From contig PBKC01000034.1 of NCBI GenBank assembly GCA_002721365.1, positions 1 through 50,412 on the forward strand: a stretch of 50,412 nt of DNA, written 5' to 3'. This DNA comes from Rhodospirillaceae bacterium. Lineage in GTDB: Bacteria > Pseudomonadota > Alphaproteobacteria > GCA-2721365. Below are positions 14,615-23,468 of this stretch, piece by piece. Under the pieces are notes generated by a model that saw nothing but the letters and a program-made list of their open reading frames with translations, did not search any database and had not been told where the DNA came from. Every line of letters starts with the position of its first letter. Positions within the stretch are counted from its first letter, which is position 1. Made by a program: the position numbers and the translations under genes.

Positions 14615-16090
14615 TCAGACCACCCCGCCCTTGGGTCCCAGCGACTGGAGGCGAAGCGCGCGGCCGGGCCGCGCACCGGTCGCGGCACCGGCCTCCCAGA
14701 CCGCGCGCCCGTTGACCATGACGAGGTCGACACCGTCGGCCGGCAGGGTCGGATGGTCCCAATCGGCCCGATCGATCACCGTATCGGGGTCGAACAGCAC
14801 CAGATCGGCATAGGCGCCGGGCCGGATGGTGCCGCGATCGGTCAAACCGAACTGGGCGGCGGGAAGCCCGGTCATCTTGCGGACCGCGTCTTCCAAGCTG
14901 AACAGACCGAGGTCGCGGGCGTAATGGCCGAGCACCCGCGGAAAGGTCCCCCAGAGGCGCGGATGGGGATGGGAGTCATGGGGCAGACCGTCCGATCCGA
15001 TCATCGCATAGCGCCAGGCGAGCACGCGGCGGACGTCGTCCTCGTCCATGGCGAAATAGATCGCTCCGGCCGGCTGCAGCCGTGCCGCGGCATCTTCCAG
15101 CCCGCAGCCCATCTCGGCGGCAATGTCGGCGAGATCGCGGCCGGCGACGTCGGGCCGCGCCTTCGACCAGGTGACGACCACGCGGGCGGCCCCGGCGAGA
15201 CGGTCCGGGTTCAGGATCGTCGAGCCGGCCGGGTAGGGATAGACGTCGAGGGCCACCGGCTGGGTCTCGCGGGCATGGTCGATCATCGGCAGGGTTTCGC
15301 GGGTGCGGCCGTGGTTCGGCGCGTTGGTGACCTTGTGATGGGAGATCACCACCGGCACCCCGCCCTCGCGGCCGATGCGGAAGGTCTCGTCGAGAGACTC
15401 GGTCACATGGTCGGCCTCGTCGCGCATATGGGTGCTGTGGATGCCGCCCGCCGCCGCCACGGCGCGAACCAGCGCGACCACCTCCTCGGTCGGGGCGGCG
15501 TTGGCCGGCCGGTAGAACAGGCCGGTGCTGAGGCCGACGGCGCCGGCGTCGAGCGCCGCCTCCAGATGTTCCCGCATGACGGCGATCTCGGTCTCCGTCG
15601 CCGGCCGGTCGAAGCGGTCCATCACGCCGGCGCGGAGCGTCGCGTGGCCCGCCTGACAGACCGCGTTCACCGCCGGCGGATCGCGGTCGAGCGCGTCGAG
15701 ATAGGCACCGAAATCGGGGAAGAAGCTGTCCGGCCCGGCAGCGATCAGGTCGAGCGGCGGCGGCATCGGCCGGTCGCGGCCGAGCGGGGCGAGGCTGATC
15801 CCGCAATTCCCCGTTACCACCGTCGTCACCCCCTGGCTCGCCTTGCAGGCCATCGCCGGATCGGACAGCAGCGCCCGGTCGTCATGAGTGTGGACATCGA
15901 TGAAGCCCGGCGCGAGCGCCCTGCCCGCAGCGTCGATCTCGCGCGCGCCCTTCAGCGCCGCAAGGTCGCCCAGCGCGACGATGCGGTCATCGGCGACGGC
16001 GAGGTCGGCGACGAACGACGGCGCACCGCTGCCGTCGATGATCCGCGCCCCGCGAACGATCAGGTCGGGATGGTCGGTCGGAGACGTCAT
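14615..16090 (-). CDS. N-acyl-D-amino-acid deacylase family amidohydrolase
   Basis: This 491-residue amidohydrolase-superfamily enzyme resembles D-aminoacylases and D-glutamate deacetylases, which remove acyl groups from N-acyl-D-amino acids. Seen: PGFIDVHTHDD (metal His67, His69), TGNCGISLAP (the Cys96 metal ligand typical of this family), GLFYRPANAAPTEE, STHMRDEADH, VVISHHKV, and SDGLPHDSHPHPRLWGTFPR with the catalytic Asp. It ends with the usual PGAYADLVLFDPDTV barrel strand. It is the third gene of a minus-strand operon after a ketopantoate-reductase-like gene and a Rieske ferredoxin (59-bp gap), so it may act on an unusual amide. Confidence 0.9.
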   Translation of the reverse strand: MTSPTDHPDLIVRGARIIDGSGAPSFVADLAVADDRIVALGDLAALKGAREIDAAGRALAPGFIDVHTHDDRALLSDPAMACKASQGVTTVVTGNCGISLAPLGRDRPMPPPLDLIAAGPDSFFPDFGAYLDALDRDPPAVNAVCQAGHATLRAGVMDRFDRPATETEIAVMREHLEAALDAGAVGLSTGLFYRPANAAPTEEVVALVRAVAAAGGIHSTHMRDEADHVTESLDETFRIGREGGVPVVISHHKVTNAPNHGRTRETLPMIDHARETQPVALDVYPYPAGSTILNPDRLAGAARVVVTWSKARPDVAGRDLADIAAEMGCGLEDAAARLQPAGAIYFAMDEDDVRRVLAWRYAMIGSDGLPHDSHPHPRLWGTFPRVLGHYARDLGLFSLEDAVRKMTGLPAAQFGLTDRGTIRPGAYADLVLFDPDTVIDRADWDHPTLPADGVDLVMVNGRAVWEAGAATGARPGRALRLQSLGPKGGVV

Positions 16091-16149
16091 CCTGTCTCAC
16101 CCTCTCTCGTTTCCCCGTCCCGTCATGGCACGACTTGGGGAAGCGACCT

Positions 16150-16485
16150 CTATTCTGCCCCCGTCGGAACGCCGACCAGCACGTCGTCGCCCTCCACCCG
16201 CACCGGGTAGGTCGCGAGGTCGCCGTTGGCGGGCGGCCCCTTCGCTTCGCCGGTGCGGATGTCGAACAGCGCTTGGTGCAGCGGGCATTCGATGCAGCCG
16301 TCCTCGACATAGCCGTCGGACAGAATGGCGAACTCGTGGGTGCAGATGTCGTCGAGGGCGTAGAGGACGCCGTCCAGGCGATAGAGGCCGATCGAGCGGT
16401 CACCCACGGTGACGCCGACCGGTCGGTCCTCGACCACGTCGGCGTCAGCGGCCACTCGATGCCATTCGAGGCCGGTGCCGGCCAT
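16150..16485 (-). CDS. Rieske-type [2Fe-2S] ferredoxin
   Basis: The 111-residue soluble protein carries one Rieske cluster site: ICTHE (Cys48, His50) and CPLHQ (Cys67, His70). It lacks a membrane anchor and catalytic domain, so it is the stand-alone ferredoxin type that passes electrons to ring-hydroxylating or other Rieske oxygenases. No oxygenase gene lies next to it. It starts 6 nt after the preceding reductase-like gene ends, so they are surely co-transcribed. Confidence 0.92.
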   Translation of the reverse strand: MAGTGLEWHRVAADADVVEDRPVGVTVGDRSIGLYRLDGVLYALDDICTHEFAILSDGYVEDGCIECPLHQALFDIRTGEAKGPPANGDLATYPVRVEGDDVLVGVPTGAE

Positions 16486-16491
16486 CGTCGG

Positions 16492-17424
16492 CTATTCCTT
16501 CCGGAGGCCGAGGCGCACTTCCTTGGCCTTCACCAGCGCGGTGATCACGTCGTTGAACGGCGTCGGGACGCCGATCGCCCGTCCCCTCACCGGGATCGCT
16601 CCGTTGATCGCATCGATCTCGGACGCCCGCCCTTCGATATGGTCGAGCAGCATCGACGGCCGCGCATTGGGGATCTTGCTGCCGAAGTCGCGGACGTAGG
16701 CCTCGCAGTCGTCGAAGCTCAAGGCGATACCCTCGGCGCGGGCGACCTCGTACGCCTCCTGCGCGCAGCCCTTGGCGACCATCCACGCCCCCGGATGCGC
16801 CATCACCTGGGCGATGGTCCATTCGGTCATGGCGCACGGGCCGCTGAAGCAGACGTTGCAGATCAGCTTCTCCCAGATCATGCGGTGGATGTCGTCGAAG
16901 GTCTTCACGCGGAAACCTGCGTCCGCCCACACCTTGGCCACGGCTTCGAGCCGCGGCGTCGCAGGCCCCTCGAACTCGCCCAGACGGACCAGTTCCCAGC
17001 CGTTGTGGTGCGCGTGACCGGGCCCCTTCATCGACGCGCCGAAGCCGCCGACCACGCCGATCACAACCTTGTCTCGGCCCAGCGTGTCGGCGACCTTGTC
17101 GGCGCTGCCGAGCCCGTTCTGAATGGTGAGCACCACGGTCTCGGGCCCGATCAGCGCCTTCGCGCCCTCGGCGGCCGTCTGAACGTGCATGGCCTTGGTG
17201 GCGATGATGACGAGGTCGCAGGGCCCCGCTTCGGCGGGATCGGCGGTCGCATTGAGCCGCACCGTCCGATCGCCGCTCGCCCCCTCCAGATGAAGGCCCT
17301 TCTCCCGCATCGCTGCGACATGCTCGGGCCACTGGTCGATCGCCCAGACCTCGTTGCCCGCATCGGCCAGCAACGCCGCATAGACCGACCCCATCGCGCC
17401 GGTTCCGACGACCGCAATCTTCAT
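16492..17424 (-). CDS. 2-dehydropantoate 2-reductase family protein
   Basis: The 310-residue protein starts with the NADP-binding Rossmann loop MKIAVVGTGAMGSVYAALLA and continues with LVIIATKAMH and TVVLTIQNGLGSADKVAD, typical of ketopantoate reductases (PanE). The middle has the family Lys in MIWEKLICNVCFSG, and the end has the GRASEIDAINGA segment. PanE makes pantoate for coenzyme A. However, the operon partners (Rieske ferredoxin and D-aminoacylase-like enzyme) suggest a paralogue that reduces another 2-oxo acid. Start at ATG 17424 directly on the Rossmann strand. Confidence 0.85.
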   Translation of the reverse strand: MKIAVVGTGAMGSVYAALLADAGNEVWAIDQWPEHVAAMREKGLHLEGASGDRTVRLNATADPAEAGPCDLVIIATKAMHVQTAAEGAKALIGPETVVLTIQNGLGSADKVADTLGRDKVVIGVVGGFGASMKGPGHAHHNGWELVRLGEFEGPATPRLEAVAKVWADAGFRVKTFDDIHRMIWEKLICNVCFSGPCAMTEWTIAQVMAHPGAWMVAKGCAQEAYEVARAEGIALSFDDCEAYVRDFGSKIPNARPSMLLDHIEGRASEIDAINGAIPVRGRAIGVPTPFNDVITALVKAKEVRLGLRKE

Positions 17425-17529
17425 TCCGCACCCTCCCGTGAGCGGCCGCGTTGGTACGGCCTTTTCCCGACCCTAGAACAAGATCGTGCCGGGGTGAAAC
17501 CGGTAGGCATGCAGAGGGGCGGAGAAGCG

Positions 17530-17561
17530 GAAGGGCCGTACCTTGGCGGGTACGGCCCTTC
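17530..17561. terminator. Perfect 13-bp hairpin between two minus-strand genes
   Basis: GAAGGGCCGTACC-TTGGCG-GGTACGGCCCTTC is perfectly paired. It follows the 17815-17567 gene on the minus strand and precedes the operon starting at 17424. No long T-run follows on either strand, so termination is likely but not certain. A partial copy of one arm (GGTACGGCCTTTTCC) lies nearby at about 17452-17466. Confidence 0.55.
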
Positions 17562-17566
17562 TGTAA

Positions 17567-17815
17567 TCAGGCTTCGGTCGATTCTGTGGTGTAGCCGTTG
17601 CGTAGCGCCATCGACCGCGACGCTTCGAGCCGCCGCGCCGCCCGCTGGTGTCGGGTCGCATAGTACCAGCCCAGCAGGCTGAACACCGCCCCTGCCCCGG
17701 CCGTCACCACCATCCAGTTCTCGGCACCCGGCACCAGCAGGGCGAAGATCAGCCCTGCGACCGCACCGACCGATGTCAGGACGAAACCACGAATGAAAGC
17801 CATTCTAGGACGCAT
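17567..17815 (-). CDS. Small two-helix membrane protein
   Basis: ATG 17815 has GGAG 8 nt upstream; another ATG four codons later is possible. The 82-residue product has two hydrophobic helices (about 8-30 and 33-52) followed by a basic, polar tail. No family recognised. A perfect hairpin follows the gene. The upstream 17816-18040 region (225 bp) shows no gene I can support. Confidence 0.6.
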   Translation of the reverse strand: MRPRMAFIRGFVLTSVGAVAGLIFALLVPGAENWMVVTAGAGAVFSLLGWYYATRHQRAARRLEASRSMALRNGYTTESTEA

Positions 17816-18040
17816 CGGGTAAACTCCGGTTCTGCCCCGTCAAAGTCCCGTGCCCCTTTCCATGCCGGCAATATCCTCACATTTGAGCCGTGGCGCAAGC
17901 GTGGTAGTCGGCGGTCGTCGATTACCCCCATGGTCTCGTCGCGGGTGTCGCACGAACCGTTCGCCGAGCACGAATCGTCCATCGGACGCCCTTGCGGTGA
18001 CCATTGGTTGGAGACACAGAAAACGAATGGATGAAAGCCG

Positions 18041-18436
18041 ATGACGATGTCCCGGTTCGGGTGGGGTGCCACGGCCTATGCGGGCCTCGCGGGCCTGATC
18101 GCCGTAGCGCTGGATGCCTGGGGTGCCCATGGCGTGGAGGAAGCCGTGCGCGGCTGGGTGGTGACCGCCAGCCGGCAGCAGATGTGGCACGCCCTGGCGA
18201 TCCTGGCGGCCGTAGGACTGCACACCCATGCGGTGGCTGGACGCCGTCTGTTCGCCGTCGCGATCGTCGCGTTCGGAGCCGGCATGCCGTTGTTCAGCGG
18301 CGCATTGGTGGCGCTGGCGCTCGGCACCCACATCCCGACCGCCCCCTTCGGCGGAACATTGTTCATGATCGGTTGGCTGGCGCTCCTCGCCGGCGCGCTG
18401 ACGGCCTTGTTCCGACAACCCCCGACCAGGGCCTGA
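18041..18436 (+). CDS. DUF423 (YgdD-like) inner-membrane protein
   Basis: The 131-residue protein has four hydrophobic helices and the DUF423 pattern: an ALDAWGAHG segment in the first helix region, RQQMWHALAILAAVG in the second, and TAPFGGTLFMIGWLALLAGA near the end. Homologues are small membrane proteins of unknown function. It stands alone; the PRC-barrel gene begins 100 nt downstream on the same strand. Another ATG lies two codons in. Confidence 0.8.
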   Translation: MTMSRFGWGATAYAGLAGLIAVALDAWGAHGVEEAVRGWVVTASRQQMWHALAILAAVGLHTHAVAGRRLFAVAIVAFGAGMPLFSGALVALALGTHIPTAPFGGTLFMIGWLALLAGALTALFRQPPTRA

Positions 18437-18536
18437 ATCATTCCGCGGGCCGCACGGCGCGGTCCGCCGCCGAACCCGTCCCATGTCCGATGCGTTGTCG
18501 GAAAGCACAGCAATTCCATCGACGGGTTCAGAGAGA

Positions 18537-19883
18537 ATGACCAAGACCTTTTTCGTCGCACTGGTTGGGAGCGTCTCGGCGTTCGGTGCACCGGCTTTCG
18601 CCGCGTGCCCGGAAGATCTCGAAGCTCTCGAAGCGAACTACCAAGCCGCGCTTTCGGCTTCGCCCGAATCCGAGACGGTTCTTTCGACCGAGGAGATCAC
18701 GGAGGTCGGCAGCATGCGCCGCGCCGCCCAGCGCCTTTACGACGCGGGCGAGGACGAAGCCTGCGCCGCTGCCGCGAAACAGGGGCTGGAGTTCCTGGAG
18801 AACGCCCGTGCGCCGCGCATCCTGTCGGCCGCAGCCCTTAAGGATCGCGATCTCGCCAACCGCGACGGCGAGAGCCTCGGCGAGATCGAGGATGTCGCGA
18901 TCGACCCCAGTTCCGGTCGGATCGCCTACATCATCGTCGACCATGGCGGCTTCGCCGGCGTCGGCGCGGATTTCTTCGCCCTTCCCTGGGCATTGGTCCG
19001 CGACATCCCCAACGACGAATCGAACGACATCCTGGTCGACCTGTCCGAAGAGAAGCTTCAGAAGGCGCCCCGCGTCGACCCCGACACCTGGCAGCAGACC
19101 GCCGACAGGAACTGGGGGCGCTCGGTGCACGAATATTTCGGCCTCCAGCCCTACTGGCTTCAGCAGGACCGGACCGCGGCAGGATACCTGACCGCGTTGG
19201 AGAACGGCTCGGGCCAGGCGGCGTCAGAAACGATGCCTGTGATGGTCGACACCACAACCGCCGCTGGCGAAACGGCCGCCCCCTCGCCGACGCCACCCGC
19301 CACCAGCGACGGGAACGCACCGTCCGCGAATGCAGCAGGTTCCACGACGAACGGCGACAGCGGAGTACCGGCCGCGACCGGGGAATCCGGTTCCGCCGTG
19401 ACCTCTTCGGGCAACCAAGGAGCGACGAACAAGGATAAGCCGGCCGACAGGGCTGCGACGACGGAGACAGGCACCCCATCCGCGACGTCCCCGGCAACGG
19501 CAACCCCGGAGACGAAGCTCGCGCCCGAAATCGCAGACCTTTCGATGAAGGTCGATGCGCTTACCCAGGCGCTCGTGGCTCTGCGGGAGCAGCAGCGTAA
19601 GACCGAAGAGTCCCTGAAGGACGTTCAGGGCCAGCTCGAAATGGCCAAGACCAATGGAGCGGAAACCAGGTCCTCGACCGAAGAAGAAGGGCAGGCCGGG
19701 CGCCCGGCGACCTCGGTCGACGATACGGGACCGAACTCGTCCGGCGGCGCCCCGCAATCGGGGAAGGCCGACGATACCCCGTCGAAAGGCGCGGATGGCA
19801 TGGCTCCGAAAGAAGGCTCCCAGAAGAGCGGCTCAGTCGCCTCCGAGGCGGACGAGACCTCGAAGGACTCGACCACCAACTGA
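18537..19883 (+). CDS. Exported PRC-barrel protein with disordered tail
   Basis: I choose the ATG at 18537 (448 residues) because a clean signal peptide follows (TFFVALVGSVSAFGAPAFA, cleavage before ACPED). A helical stretch is followed by a PRC-barrel domain (about 95-165: LANRDGESLGEIEDVAIDP, IAYIIVDHGGFAG, FFALPWALVRDIP). PRC barrels bind proteins, RNA or pigments; secreted versions are common in alphaproteobacteria. About 130 residues of Thr/Ala/Ser/Gly-rich disordered sequence follow, then a predicted coiled coil (MKVDALTQALVALREQQRKT), then another Ser/Gly-rich tail. A strong terminator follows, so this is a single-gene or end-of-operon unit. A periplasmic scaffold role is plausible, not shown. 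Confidence 0.85.
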   Translation: MTKTFFVALVGSVSAFGAPAFAACPEDLEALEANYQAALSASPESETVLSTEEITEVGSMRRAAQRLYDAGEDEACAAAAKQGLEFLENARAPRILSAAALKDRDLANRDGESLGEIEDVAIDPSSGRIAYIIVDHGGFAGVGADFFALPWALVRDIPNDESNDILVDLSEEKLQKAPRVDPDTWQQTADRNWGRSVHEYFGLQPYWLQQDRTAAGYLTALENGSGQAASETMPVMVDTTTAAGETAAPSPTPPATSDGNAPSANAAGSTTNGDSGVPAATGESGSAVTSSGNQGATNKDKPADRAATTETGTPSATSPATATPETKLAPEIADLSMKVDALTQALVALREQQRKTEESLKDVQGQLEMAKTNGAETRSSTEEEGQAGRPATSVDDTGPNSSGGAPQSGKADDTPSKGADGMAPKEGSQKSGSVASEADETSKDSTTN

Positions 19884-19964
19884 GCCCAACGATCCGGCTT
19901 TGAGAACTTGAGCAACGGAGAGCGGACCTCTACCCGTCTGCGCGGTGGCTTCCACCGAAATGAA

Positions 19965-19995
19965 GAGAGGCGCCCATCGGCGCCTCTCTTTCTTT
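19965..19995 (+). terminator. Rho-independent terminator
   Basis: GAGAGGCGCC-CATC-GGCGCCTCTC is a perfect 10-bp stem followed by TTTCTTT. It lies 82 nt after the PRC-barrel stop codon. The opposite strand has a weaker A-derived tail, so it mainly serves the plus strand. Confidence 0.9.
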
Positions 19996-20041
19996 AATAG
20001 CGCTTGGAAGCGCGATCGCCGCAACTTCCCTGAGCTCCGAA

Positions 20042-20848
20042 CTAGGCAGCCCGCGCTACATGATCGAGCGGAAGATCGGTGACCAGCATGGATCCCGGCT
20101 TGTGGGTGATCGCCAGAGGTATCCTCGCCTGCCGGAGCGCCACCTGGGGGGTCACTCCACAGGCCCAGAACACCGGAACCTCCTCCGCTGTGATGTGGAC
20201 GGCATCGCCGAAATCAGGGCTGGCGATATCCTTGATTCCGATCGCCGCCGGATCGCCCCAATGGACCGGCGCACCATGCGCCTGCGCCGCCCGCGCCGTG
20301 ATCTCCTCGACCCGGGCGAGGTCACGCTGCCGGATCGGGCGCATGGACACCACCATGCCGCCGCCGAAAGGGCCCATCGGCGCGGTTTCGATGTCCGTCA
20401 CATACATCGCGACGTTCACCCCTTGCTCGATATGCCGCAGGGGAATGCCAGCGTCGAGTAAGGCCGCTTCGAAGGAGAACGAACAACCGATCACGAAGCC
20501 GACGGAATCGGCGCGCCACAGGTCCAGGACATCGTGCGGCTCCGCGACCAGATCGCCATCGCGCCAAACCCGATAGGCCGGAAGGTCGCATCGAATGTCG
20601 ATATCGCGCCCAAGCGCGGGAAGTCCGGGATCGCCCGGCCGCGTTCGCCCGATCACCGGGCAAGGTGCCGGATTGCGGGCGCAATAGGCCGCGAAATCGT
20701 CGGCATACGCGTTCGGCAGGACGACGAGGTTTCCCTGCAGGTTTCCGGGCGCCACCCCGGCCGTATGCGAAGACAACGTTCCCGCGCGCGCAGCCATCCG
20801 CACCTGCCGGCCGCGTTCGGCCGAGTCATGCGCACTGGTCGGGGACAT
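20042..20848 (-). CDS. DUF1445 / D-glutamate cyclase-like hydro-lyase family protein
   Basis: I choose the ATG at 20848 (268 residues, near family length), with GGGAGG upstream. Seen family segments: [18 protein letters not shown] near the N-terminus, [19 protein letters not shown] with the conserved Cys, and [13 protein letters not shown] and [13 protein letters not shown] near the end. DUF1445 proteins are annotated as putative hydro-lyases, and one branch is fused to mammalian D-glutamate cyclase. The substrate in bacteria is uncertain; amino-acid or hydroxy-acid lactam chemistry is plausible. It stands alone, divergent from the EAL-domain gene. Confidence 0.82.
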   Translation of the reverse strand: MSPTSAHDSAERGRQVRMAARAGTLSSHTAGVAPGNLQGNLVVLPNAYADDFAAYCARNPAPCPVIGRTRPGDPGLPALGRDIDIRCDLPAYRVWRDGDLVAEPHDVLDLWRADSVGFVIGCSFSFEAALLDAGIPLRHIEQGVNVAMYVTDIETAPMGPFGGGMVVSMRPIRQRDLARVEEITARAAQAHGAPVHWGDPAAIGIKDIASPDFGDAVHITAEEVPVFWACGVTPQVALRQARIPLAITHKPGSMLVTDLPLDHVARAA

Positions 20849-20985
20849 CGGCGCCTCCCTGTTCAGATGACGGTCATCCGGCGACAGCTCGGTCCGCCCA
20901 TGATGACGACAAGCCCCGCGACCGGACAAGAGGTTAAACAGCCTTCGATTTGCTCCGGCCAAGAGGCTGCCTGCCAAATCTGGTA

Positions 20986-21010
20986 GTTCGCACAGTGAAC
21001 AAAAGCGAAC
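20986..21010. promoter_or_regulatory. Possible operator between divergent DUF1445 and EAL genes
   Basis: GTTCGC (20986-20991) and GCGAAC (21005-21010) form an inverted repeat separated by 13 nt, inside the 268-bp divergent intergenic region, which otherwise shows no gene. The inner part also has AGTGAAC and GAACAGTG. It could be a regulator site; there is no experimental or family support in the sequence. Confidence 0.3.
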
Positions 21011-21116
21011 AGTGTTGCCGATCTCATAGGTTGCACGCCTCGCAGCCAAGCCTTGCTACACTCTTTTCGGGTTACCCCGCCCATTCGACGGTTCGGGGCA
21101 GGATGGAAGGACATTC

Positions 21117-23321
21117 ATGTCCCGCTTGGTCTCGGCCGTCGCCATGCTCGCCGGCGTCTTGGTGCTCGCAGCCGGCGCGATCCGCGCGCAGGAGCAAGCG
21201 CGCGATGCCGCCGGTAGCGCCGTCCTGTTCGGCGGCGACGCGAACTACCCGCCTTTCGAGTGGCTCGACGGCGGGAACGCACGGGGATTCCTGATAGCCC
21301 TCGAAGACGCGGTGGCGGCGACGGGAGGTGCGGAGGCCACGCATCGGCTGGGCGACTGGCCGGACATCATCGCCGCGCTAGAAGCCGGCGAGGTCGATGT
21401 GGTGCCGATGTTCGTGTCGCCGGAGCGCGAGGAGATCTTCGGCTTCACGCGGCCATTCTACTATCTCAGCCATTCGATCTATGGCGGCGAAGGGGCGGCG
21501 AACGTCCACGATATCCGTCAGCTCGCCGGACATCGCGTCGTGGTGGAAAACCGCTCCTATGCCCAGAACGAGCTTATGCGGCTGGATATCGGTGCGACGC
21601 TGGTTCTGGCGCCGAACACGCTGGCAGCGCTCCGGACGATCGCAGCAGGCGACGCTGAATACGGTGTCCTGGCCGCGCCGCCGTCAGACTGGCTGATCAA
21701 CCTGCACGACCTGCCGGTCGAGGCGGTGGGGCCGCCCTTCTGGCCTCGACCCTACGCCTTCGCGGTCCGCAAGGATCGCGAGGCCCTTCTCGCCTGGCTG
21801 GACGAGGCTTTGGAAATCACCTTCGCCTCGGGACGCTACGAAGAGGTCTCGAAAGCCTATGCGGCGGAACTCGCGCCGCGTCCCGGTGGAATAGCCTTTT
21901 CCGAAGCGTTGCGGCAGACAGCGGCGATCGTCGGGGGACTGGCGCTGATCGCCCTCGTCGCTGGTGGCTGGTCGTGGCTGCTGCGCCGCAGAGTCAGGGA
22001 ACGAACCCAGGAACTGGCGGACGAGCTCGCCCGCCGAGAGCAGGCGGAAGCGCGGTTGCGGCACCTCGCCAATCACGACGCCGAAACCGGCCTTCCCACG
22101 CTCAGCCACTTCCTCGAACTGGCGGACGACACGCTGAAAGCGGCGACGGAGACGCCGGGGGCCGAGAAAGAAGTCGTCGCCCTGCGGCTTGCGGACCTCG
22201 AAAGCATCGTCATGAACTTCGGCTACGATGTCGCCCAAGGCGTGGTACGTGCCTTCGGTCGCCGCCTGCAGGGGCTCGGGCTGGACACTCAGGCGCATGC
22301 GGGCCGCGGCGCCTTCGTCGTCCTGGCCGACCGGGGCGCGGTGCGATCGCGTATCAGCCAGATGACGGCGCGGCTGGATACCGATCGCCTCACGCTGTTC
22401 CCGCAGGTCGTGGCGGGCGCAGCCGCGTGGCCGCAATACGGTGAAAACACCAGGGACCTCGTCCGGCGCGCTGAAACTGCGCTCGCGACCAGCCTGGAAC
22501 GCCATCAGGCCTGGGCCGATTTCGAGCCTTCGTTCGAGCCCGAAAAGTCCGACCTGCAGCTCGTCGGCGACTTCCGGCAAAGCGGCAGCAAGGGGCTGCA
22601 TGCCGTCTTCCAGCCCCAGGTCGACCTGGACAGCGGCCGCATCGTGGCGGCCGAGATCCTGGTCCGCTGGAACCATCCGCGGCTTGGCCCGGTATCCCCC
22701 GCGCGGTTCATCCCCCTACTGGAAGACGTCGGACTGATCATGGAGGTGACCGCCTTCATGATCGACGAGGCGGCGCGCGTGGCGAGCGGCCTGCGTCGAG
22801 CGGGCACCCCCTGCACCCTCAGCGTCAACGTCGCCGCCTACGACCTGACCGACACCGATCTGCCGCGGATCGTCGAGACCGCGCTCAAGCGCCACGACAC
22901 GGCTGTCTCCGACCTACAGCTCGAACTCACGGAAACCAGTGTCGCGGAGGACCCCTCGAAGGTCCGCGAGGCGCTCGGCGTTCTTCGCACGGCCGGGGTT
23001 CAGGCGGCAATCGACGACTTCGGCACCGGTTATTCGTCTCTGGCCTATCTCAGCCAGTTTCCGGTGGGCGAACTCAAGATCGACCAGATGTTCGTCAAGG
23101 ATCTGCTGGCCAACGAGCGTCACCATCTCATCGTCCGGTCGACGATCTCCATGGCTCACGCGCTGGGACTGCTGGTGGTCGCGGAAGGCGTCGAGGACAT
23201 CGACACGATCACGGCGCTTCGCGAAGACTCATGCGACCGCGTACAGGGCTACGCGATCACCAAGCCGCTGCCCGAAACGGATTTCCGGGAGTTCCTGAAG
23301 CAGGGCGGCCTGCCTCACTGA
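21117..23321 (+). CDS. Membrane c-di-GMP phosphodiesterase with periplasmic solute-binding sensor
   Basis: The 734-residue protein has a signal or anchor helix (1-24), then an extracytoplasmic SBP_bac_3-like domain (about 35-250: NYPPFEWLDGGNARGFLIAL, DVVPMFVSPEREEIFGFT). A transmembrane helix follows (about 265-285: AAIVGGLALIALVAGGWSWL), then a coiled signalling helix, a degenerate GGDEF domain (GRGAF where GGDEF should be) and an EAL domain (about 480-730). The EAL part keeps AAEILVRWNHP (EIL variant), a conserved Asn in SVNVAAYDL, ELTET, DDFGTGYSSL, the Lys in ELKIDQMF and AEGVED, so it should hydrolyse c-di-GMP. It probably senses a small ligand, perhaps an amino acid, in the periplasm. 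Confidence 0.92.
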   Translation: MSRLVSAVAMLAGVLVLAAGAIRAQEQARDAAGSAVLFGGDANYPPFEWLDGGNARGFLIALEDAVAATGGAEATHRLGDWPDIIAALEAGEVDVVPMFVSPEREEIFGFTRPFYYLSHSIYGGEGAANVHDIRQLAGHRVVVENRSYAQNELMRLDIGATLVLAPNTLAALRTIAAGDAEYGVLAAPPSDWLINLHDLPVEAVGPPFWPRPYAFAVRKDREALLAWLDEALEITFASGRYEEVSKAYAAELAPRPGGIAFSEALRQTAAIVGGLALIALVAGGWSWLLRRRVRERTQELADELARREQAEARLRHLANHDAETGLPTLSHFLELADDTLKAATETPGAEKEVVALRLADLESIVMNFGYDVAQGVVRAFGRRLQGLGLDTQAHAGRGAFVVLADRGAVRSRISQMTARLDTDRLTLFPQVVAGAAAWPQYGENTRDLVRRAETALATSLERHQAWADFEPSFEPEKSDLQLVGDFRQSGSKGLHAVFQPQVDLDSGRIVAAEILVRWNHPRLGPVSPARFIPLLEDVGLIMEVTAFMIDEAARVASGLRRAGTPCTLSVNVAAYDLTDTDLPRIVETALKRHDTAVSDLQLELTETSVAEDPSKVREALGVLRTAGVQAAIDDFGTGYSSLAYLSQFPVGELKIDQMFVKDLLANERHHLIVRSTISMAHALGLLVVAEGVEDIDTITALREDSCDRVQGYAITKPLPETDFREFLKQGGLPH

Positions 23322-23356
23322 CCGCAGGCGGAACAGCGGCGGGGGTCGGGTGAAGA

Positions 23357-23433
23357 TGGTCGGGGCGGCGTGATTCGAACACGCGACCCTCTGCTCCCAA
23401 AGCAGATGCGCTACCAGGCTGCGCTACGCCCCG
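23357..23433 (-). tRNA. tRNA-Pro (anticodon TGG)
   Basis: The minus strand reads CGGGGCG (23433-23427), a D arm GCGC..GCGC, the anticodon stem-loop TCTGC-TTTGGGA-GCAGA with anticodon TGG, a T arm GCGTG-TTCGAAT-CACGC, CGCCCCG, discriminator A and an encoded CCA. All four arms pair. It lies alone between the EAL gene and the YD-repeat gene; no integration is seen next to it. Confidence 0.97.
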
Positions 23434-23468
23434 ACGGGGCCGAGACGGCACAGCCGCCCCGAACCCTT

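Noticed and set aside
20997..21010. GAAC-N6-GAAC as a second SOS box
   Set aside because: The spacer is 6 nt; alphaproteobacterial LexA needs 7. The exact-spacing box is the one at 8191-8205.
23357..23433. tRNA-Pro as a second integration site
   Set aside because: Both flanks are core-like genes with host base composition, and no integrase or repeated tRNA end is seen.
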